Shown here piece after piece: positions 61,187 through 64,000 of a stretch of DNA of 64,000 bases. How positions within the stretch are numbered: the first letter of the stretch is position 1; every line of letters begins with the position of its first letter. The stretch comes from JAITMY01 sp031553765. Lineage in GTDB: Bacteria; Bacteroidota; Bacteroidia; Bacteroidales; UBA932. The stretch is taken from NCBI GenBank assembly GCA_031553765.1, contig JAVBKY010000008.1:34742-98741 (forward strand), written 5' to 3'. The position numbers and the translations under genes are program-made. The notes beneath the pieces are model-generated. The model was given only the letters and a program-made list of their open reading frames with translations, did no database searches and was not told where the DNA came from.

Positions 61187-61194
61187 TATATTTG
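61187..61194 (+). promoter_or_regulatory. -7 box upstream of the small secreted protein gene
   Basis: TATATTTG, 29 bases before the ATG at 61223. The -33 element is unclear. Confidence 0.5.
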
Positions 61195-61222
61195 TACATT
61201 GCTAACCTCTATTAAACGTAAT

Positions 61223-61720
61223 ATGGATAAGGTAAAATATACTCTGGCACTTTTAATATTCATAGCTTCGGTATCATTTGCATCAGCGCAGTGCGACGTG
61301 CGTCAGCGCGTGATGGCCGATGGCTCGCTTTACAACTATGTAGCGCCCGTGATGCTATACCAAACCGCCACTCGTACGCTACAGGGAGGTGTTATGACCG
61401 ATGGTGAAAACTACTTCTTAGAGTTGCGCGTTACGCCCAAGTTGGTACCCATGCCCGATAAAGTGGCACTGACGCTGACGTTAACCAATGATGAAAAGTA
61501 TACACTTGATATGTTTGATCGACGCTCTTCGGCCAACGACTCCTCACTCGTGACAACATTTTTAATGGCAAAAGATAAAATAGAAGATTTTTCCACCAAC
61601 GAAATCAACACCGTTGATATGATGTATGACAAGCAGGATAGTACTTATAACGTATATACGCTAAAGTTACACCGTGCTCTCATTAAAGAACACTTGGAGT
61701 GCTTGAAATCGAAAAAGTAG
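61223..61720 (+). CDS. Small secreted protein of unknown function
   Basis: 165 residues from the ATG at 61223; an in-frame start 24 bases earlier lies at the end of the promoter region. A signal peptide (about 1-22, ALLIFIASVSFASAQ) gives export. Two domains are not apparent; the mature part is beta-rich (NYFLELRVTPKLVP, VALTLTLTNDEKYTLDMFD). No known family recognised. It precedes the ABC-F gene by 97 bp, which has its own promoter. Confidence 0.75.
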   Translation: MDKVKYTLALLIFIASVSFASAQCDVRQRVMADGSLYNYVAPVMLYQTATRTLQGGVMTDGENYFLELRVTPKLVPMPDKVALTLTLTNDEKYTLDMFDRRSSANDSSLVTTFLMAKDKIEDFSTNEINTVDMMYDKQDSTYNVYTLKLHRALIKEHLECLKSKK

Positions 61721-61783
61721 CACCACTGCTTTAGCATTACAGCGTATTGTCCATTGTTAATTATCCATTATTAATTGTTTTAC

Positions 61784-61791
61784 TACCTTTG
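61784..61791 (+). promoter_or_regulatory. -7 box upstream of the ABC-F gene
   Basis: TACCTTTG, 26 bases before the ATG. A TTAATTATCCATTATTAATT-type quasi-repeat lies at 61756-61777. Confidence 0.55.
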
Positions 61792-61817
61792 CAATCCTTT
61801 TTTACACTTTAAAAGAA

Positions 61818-63431
61818 ATGATTGCAGTAGATAATCTCGCCATACAGTTTGGCAAACGTACCCTTTTCCAAGACGTAAATCTGAAGTTCACCGCGGGCAA
61901 CTGCTATGGCGTTATCGGCGCCAACGGAGCAGGTAAGTCCACTTTCCTGCGCATGCTTAGCGGCGAGCTTGATGCAACGCGTGGCACCATATCCTTCGGG
62001 CCCAACGAGCGTCTATCCGTATTAAAGCAGGACCACTTTGAGTTCGACGAATTCACCGCCCTCAATACCGTAATGATGGGGCACGATAAGCTGTGGACGG
62101 TAATGCAGGAAAAGGACGCGCTCTACGCCAAGCCCGATTTTTCCGATGAAGATGGCATGAAAGCGTCGGAGTTGGAGGCGCTGTTTGCCGAAATGGACGG
62201 ATGGAACGCCGAGAGTGATGCTGCAGCACTGCTCAGCGGCCTTGGAATTAAGGAGGCGCTACACCATACGCTCATGAAAGACATCAGTGCCAAGGAAAAG
62301 GTGCGCATACTTTTGGCGCGTGCCCTCTTTGGTAAGCCTGACAACCTACTGCTCGATGAGCCCACCAACGACCTTGACGTAGAAACCGTAATGTGGCTCG
62401 AAAACTATCTTGCCAACTGTGACAACACAGTGCTGGTGGTATCGCACGACCGTCACTTTCTTGATGCCGTAAGTACTCACACCGTAGATATAGACTTTGG
62501 TAAAGTAAAACTTTTTGCCGGCAACTACTCCTTCTGGTACGAATCGAGCCAGCTGGCATTGCGTCAGCAAGCGCAGCAAAATAAGAAAGCAGAGGAAAAG
62601 AAAAAGGAGCTGCAGGAGTTCATCATGCGCTTTAGTGCCAACGTCTCCAAATCAAAACAGGCCACCAGCCGCCGCAAGATGCTCGAAAAGCTCAATATTG
62701 AGGAAATTCAGGCATCAACACGTAAGTATCCCGGTATTATCTTTGCCCCCGAGCGCGAGGTGGGAAACCAAATTCTGGAAGTACGCGGGCTCTCCAAGTC
62801 AATTGATGGCACAGTACTCTTCAGCAATGTCGATTTTGATATCAATAAAGATGAAAAGGTGATATTTCTTTCGCGCGATCCGCGTGCTATGACTGCCTTT
62901 TTCGAAATACTGAATGATCACGATAAAGCCGATAGCGGCTTCTTCAAGTGGGGCGTAACCGTTACGCACGCATATCTTCCGCTCGACAACTCATCGTTCT
63001 TCAATACCGATCTCAGCCTTGTAGATTGGCTCGGGCAGTTCTCTAATGATACCACCGAGTCCTTTATTCGCGGCTATTTAGGTAAAATGCTCTTTTCGGG
63101 CGACGAGATATATAAGAAAGCAAGCGTTCTATCAGGAGGAGAGAAAATGCGCTGCATGATTTCGAAGATGATGCTTAAGAATGCCAACGTGTTGGTGCTT
63201 GACTCTCCAGCCAACCACCTCGACTTGGAATCCATTCAGGCATTCAACAACTCGCTCAAAACCTTTAAAGGCAATGTGCTCATGTCGTCGCACGACCACG
63301 AATTCATACAAACCGTATGTAACCGTATTATAGAGCTCACACCAAACGGTACTATCGATAAGCTGATGGAGTATGACGAGTACATTACCGATGAAAACAT
63401 AAAAGCGCTACGCGAAAAGATGTATAAGTAG
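61818..63431 (+). CDS. ABC-F family protein (YbiT-like) with one intact composite ATP site
   Basis: 537 residues with two nucleotide-binding domains and the ABC-F linker (about 230-305). ABC-F proteins act on the ribosome, not in transport. Domain 1 has Walker A GANGAGKST and Walker B LLLDEPTNDLD, but its signature is DISAKEK instead of LSGGE. Domain 2 has the signature VLSGGEKMR but lacks Walker A (FLSRDPRAMTAF) and has LDSP instead of LDEP. The two remaining halves combine into a single functional ATP site. Whether it protects against antibiotics is unknown. Confidence 0.93.
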   Translation: MIAVDNLAIQFGKRTLFQDVNLKFTAGNCYGVIGANGAGKSTFLRMLSGELDATRGTISFGPNERLSVLKQDHFEFDEFTALNTVMMGHDKLWTVMQEKDALYAKPDFSDEDGMKASELEALFAEMDGWNAESDAAALLSGLGIKEALHHTLMKDISAKEKVRILLARALFGKPDNLLLDEPTNDLDVETVMWLENYLANCDNTVLVVSHDRHFLDAVSTHTVDIDFGKVKLFAGNYSFWYESSQLALRQQAQQNKKAEEKKKELQEFIMRFSANVSKSKQATSRRKMLEKLNIEEIQASTRKYPGIIFAPEREVGNQILEVRGLSKSIDGTVLFSNVDFDINKDEKVIFLSRDPRAMTAFFEILNDHDKADSGFFKWGVTVTHAYLPLDNSSFFNTDLSLVDWLGQFSNDTTESFIRGYLGKMLFSGDEIYKKASVLSGGEKMRCMISKMMLKNANVLVLDSPANHLDLESIQAFNNSLKTFKGNVLMSSHDHEFIQTVCNRIIELTPNGTIDKLMEYDEYITDENIKALREKMYK

Positions 63432-63532
63432 AAGTGTTGCTTCTCTTTTAATGGCTTCTTTGCGGCTTAGCGTCTTTACACGAGATAAAAAAAATGTATT
63501 TGCAATTACTTGAAATACAAGCAAGATTGAAA

Positions 63533-63569
63533 ATACTTCCAATTATTTTCGCAAAACATTTGGAAGTAT
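63533..63569. promoter_or_regulatory. Inverted repeat overlapping rRNA promoter P1
   Basis: ATACTTCCAA (63533-63542) and TTGGAAGTAT (63560-63569) are perfect inverted repeats; the right arm covers the -33 TTTG. Confidence 0.5.
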
Positions 63570-63591
63570 GGGAATAAAACCCTTACCTTTG
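63559..63591 (+). promoter_or_regulatory. rRNA operon promoter P1
   Basis: -33 TTTG (63559-63562), 21-bp spacer, -7 TACCTTTG (63584-63591). Confidence 0.75.
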
Positions 63592-63663
63592 CATCCGCTT
63601 TTGAAAACAATAACGCTCTTTAAATAACGACTTAAAAATTATTTGATTTTTTTTTACAAATAA

Positions 63664-63694
63664 TTTGGAGGTTTGAAAAAAAGCAGTACCTTTG
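63664..63694 (+). promoter_or_regulatory. rRNA operon promoter P2
   Basis: -33 TTTG (63664-63667), 19-bp spacer, -7 TACCTTTG (63687-63694). Tandem with P1, 103 bp apart. Confidence 0.75.
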
Positions 63695-63795
63695 TCGTCC
63701 GCTTTGCTCTGAGCGAATCGAAAACGCAACAAGCAAATTACGGATGCGAAAGCAACAAGGTTCTTTGAATATATTGAAAGACAGGATAACAACAA

Positions 63796-63836
63796 GGAAA
63801 ACGTCAATTCCCTTATTGTGAAATAAGGAGTTTTCC
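63796..63836 (+). ncRNA. rRNA leader hairpin
   Basis: GGAAAAC (63796-63802) pairs with GTTTTCC (63830-63836), with an inner stem CTTATT / AATAAG. It lies in the transcribed leader 42 bases before the 16S 5' end and may function in processing or antitermination. Confidence 0.5.
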
Positions 63837-63877
63837 AAAACTAAAGCCAGAAGATCACAAATTGTTTTATATTAATT

Positions 63878-64000
63878 AGTATGAAGAGTTTGATCCTGGC
63901 TCAGGATTAACGCTAGCGGCAGGCCTAACACATGCAAGTCGAGGGGCATCGCGGGGTAGCAATACTCTGGCGGCGACCGGCGGACGGGTGCGCATCGCGT
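63878..64000 (+). rRNA. rrs: 16S ribosomal RNA, 5' end (partial)
   Basis: AGAGTTTGATCCTGGCTCAG at 63885-63904 is the universal 5' motif corresponding to position 8 of E. coli 16S, which puts the 5' end near 63878. The following ACGCTAGCGGCAGGCCTAAC and ACATGCAAGTCGAG are typical of Bacteroidota. The gene runs off the right edge; 123 bases are visible. Confidence 0.97.

Larger units (their letters stand above)
63432..63877. other. rRNA operon upstream and leader region
   Basis: 446 bp containing two tandem promoters (63559-63591, 63664-63694), an inverted repeat (63533-63569) and a leader hairpin (63796-63836). No coding sequence. Confidence 0.75.

Overview
The window is a chromosomal segment of a member of the Bacteroidota, most likely a Bacteroidales-like anaerobe. 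Evidence: a T9SS C-terminal sorting domain, DUF2490 and M16 cell-envelope proteins, Bacteroidota-type promoters (-33 TTTG, -7 TAnnTTTG) in front of several genes, few Shine-Dalgarno sequences, an Rnf complex, the futalosine menaquinone enzyme MqnE, and a partial 16S rRNA gene at the right edge. The standard genetic code is used. Nearly all genes are intact core or housekeeping genes; no prophage, IS transposase gene or CRISPR array was seen.

Layout. 1-2.9 kb: the start of a pyruvate dehydrogenase-type E2 gene, divergent from a GntR/UTRA regulator with palindromic operator candidates between them, then a membrane metallophosphoesterase. 2.9-4.2 kb: a DUF4143-type ATPase gene bracketed by direct copies of a palindromic repeat. 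4.3-16 kb: guaA, an orphan PD-(D/E)XK nuclease, prfB with its programmed +1 frameshift, grpE-dnaJ, the GT2-sigma-rsmG operon, tgt, an LptF/G permease and smpB. 16-22 kb (minus strand): nucleoside kinase, uvrA and a lytic transglycosylase. 22-32.6 kb: acyl-CoA carboxylase beta plus biotin carrier, YjbQ, rpmH, mqnE, PASTA protein, T9SS cargo, rluD, a lipoprotein phosphatase. 32.7-37.1 kb (minus): rnfC-D-G-E-A without rnfB. 37.5-43.4 kb: MORN-like protein, xseA-xseB, a hipB-hipA pair whose hipA carries an amber codon, and a GH88/105 lipoprotein. 43.6-47.6 kb (minus): a receiver/PPDK_N fusion and a DUF3089 lipoprotein. 47.8-63.4 kb: gdhA, DUF819 transporter, ogt, serine hydrolase, asparaginase, M16 peptidase, ComEC, LemA, TPM protein, DUF2490 (minus), a small secreted protein and an ABC-F protein. 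From 63.5 kb: tandem rRNA promoters, leader and the 5' end of 16S rRNA.

The most striking structure is a 510-bp element (18747-19256) inserted in frame in uvrA. It has 22-bp terminal inverted repeats, each followed by a small hairpin, and it encodes a DUF559 (Vsr/PD-(D/E)XK-like) endonuclease domain. Removing it leaves a continuous UvrA of normal length (about 937 aa). Short elements with the same ends and no coding sequence lie at 37404-37521, 38359-38487 and 50625-50673. I interpret these as a protein-coding-compatible mobile element family with internally deleted relatives.

Intergenic regions are rich in repeats: a CCTAACAGGG palindrome family (four full copies and one half), GC-rich hairpins, a 39-bp repeat in two opposite copies, and short quasi-tandem, AT-rich repeats placed directly before start codons. 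Most of these probably act as terminators or are REP/MITE-like.
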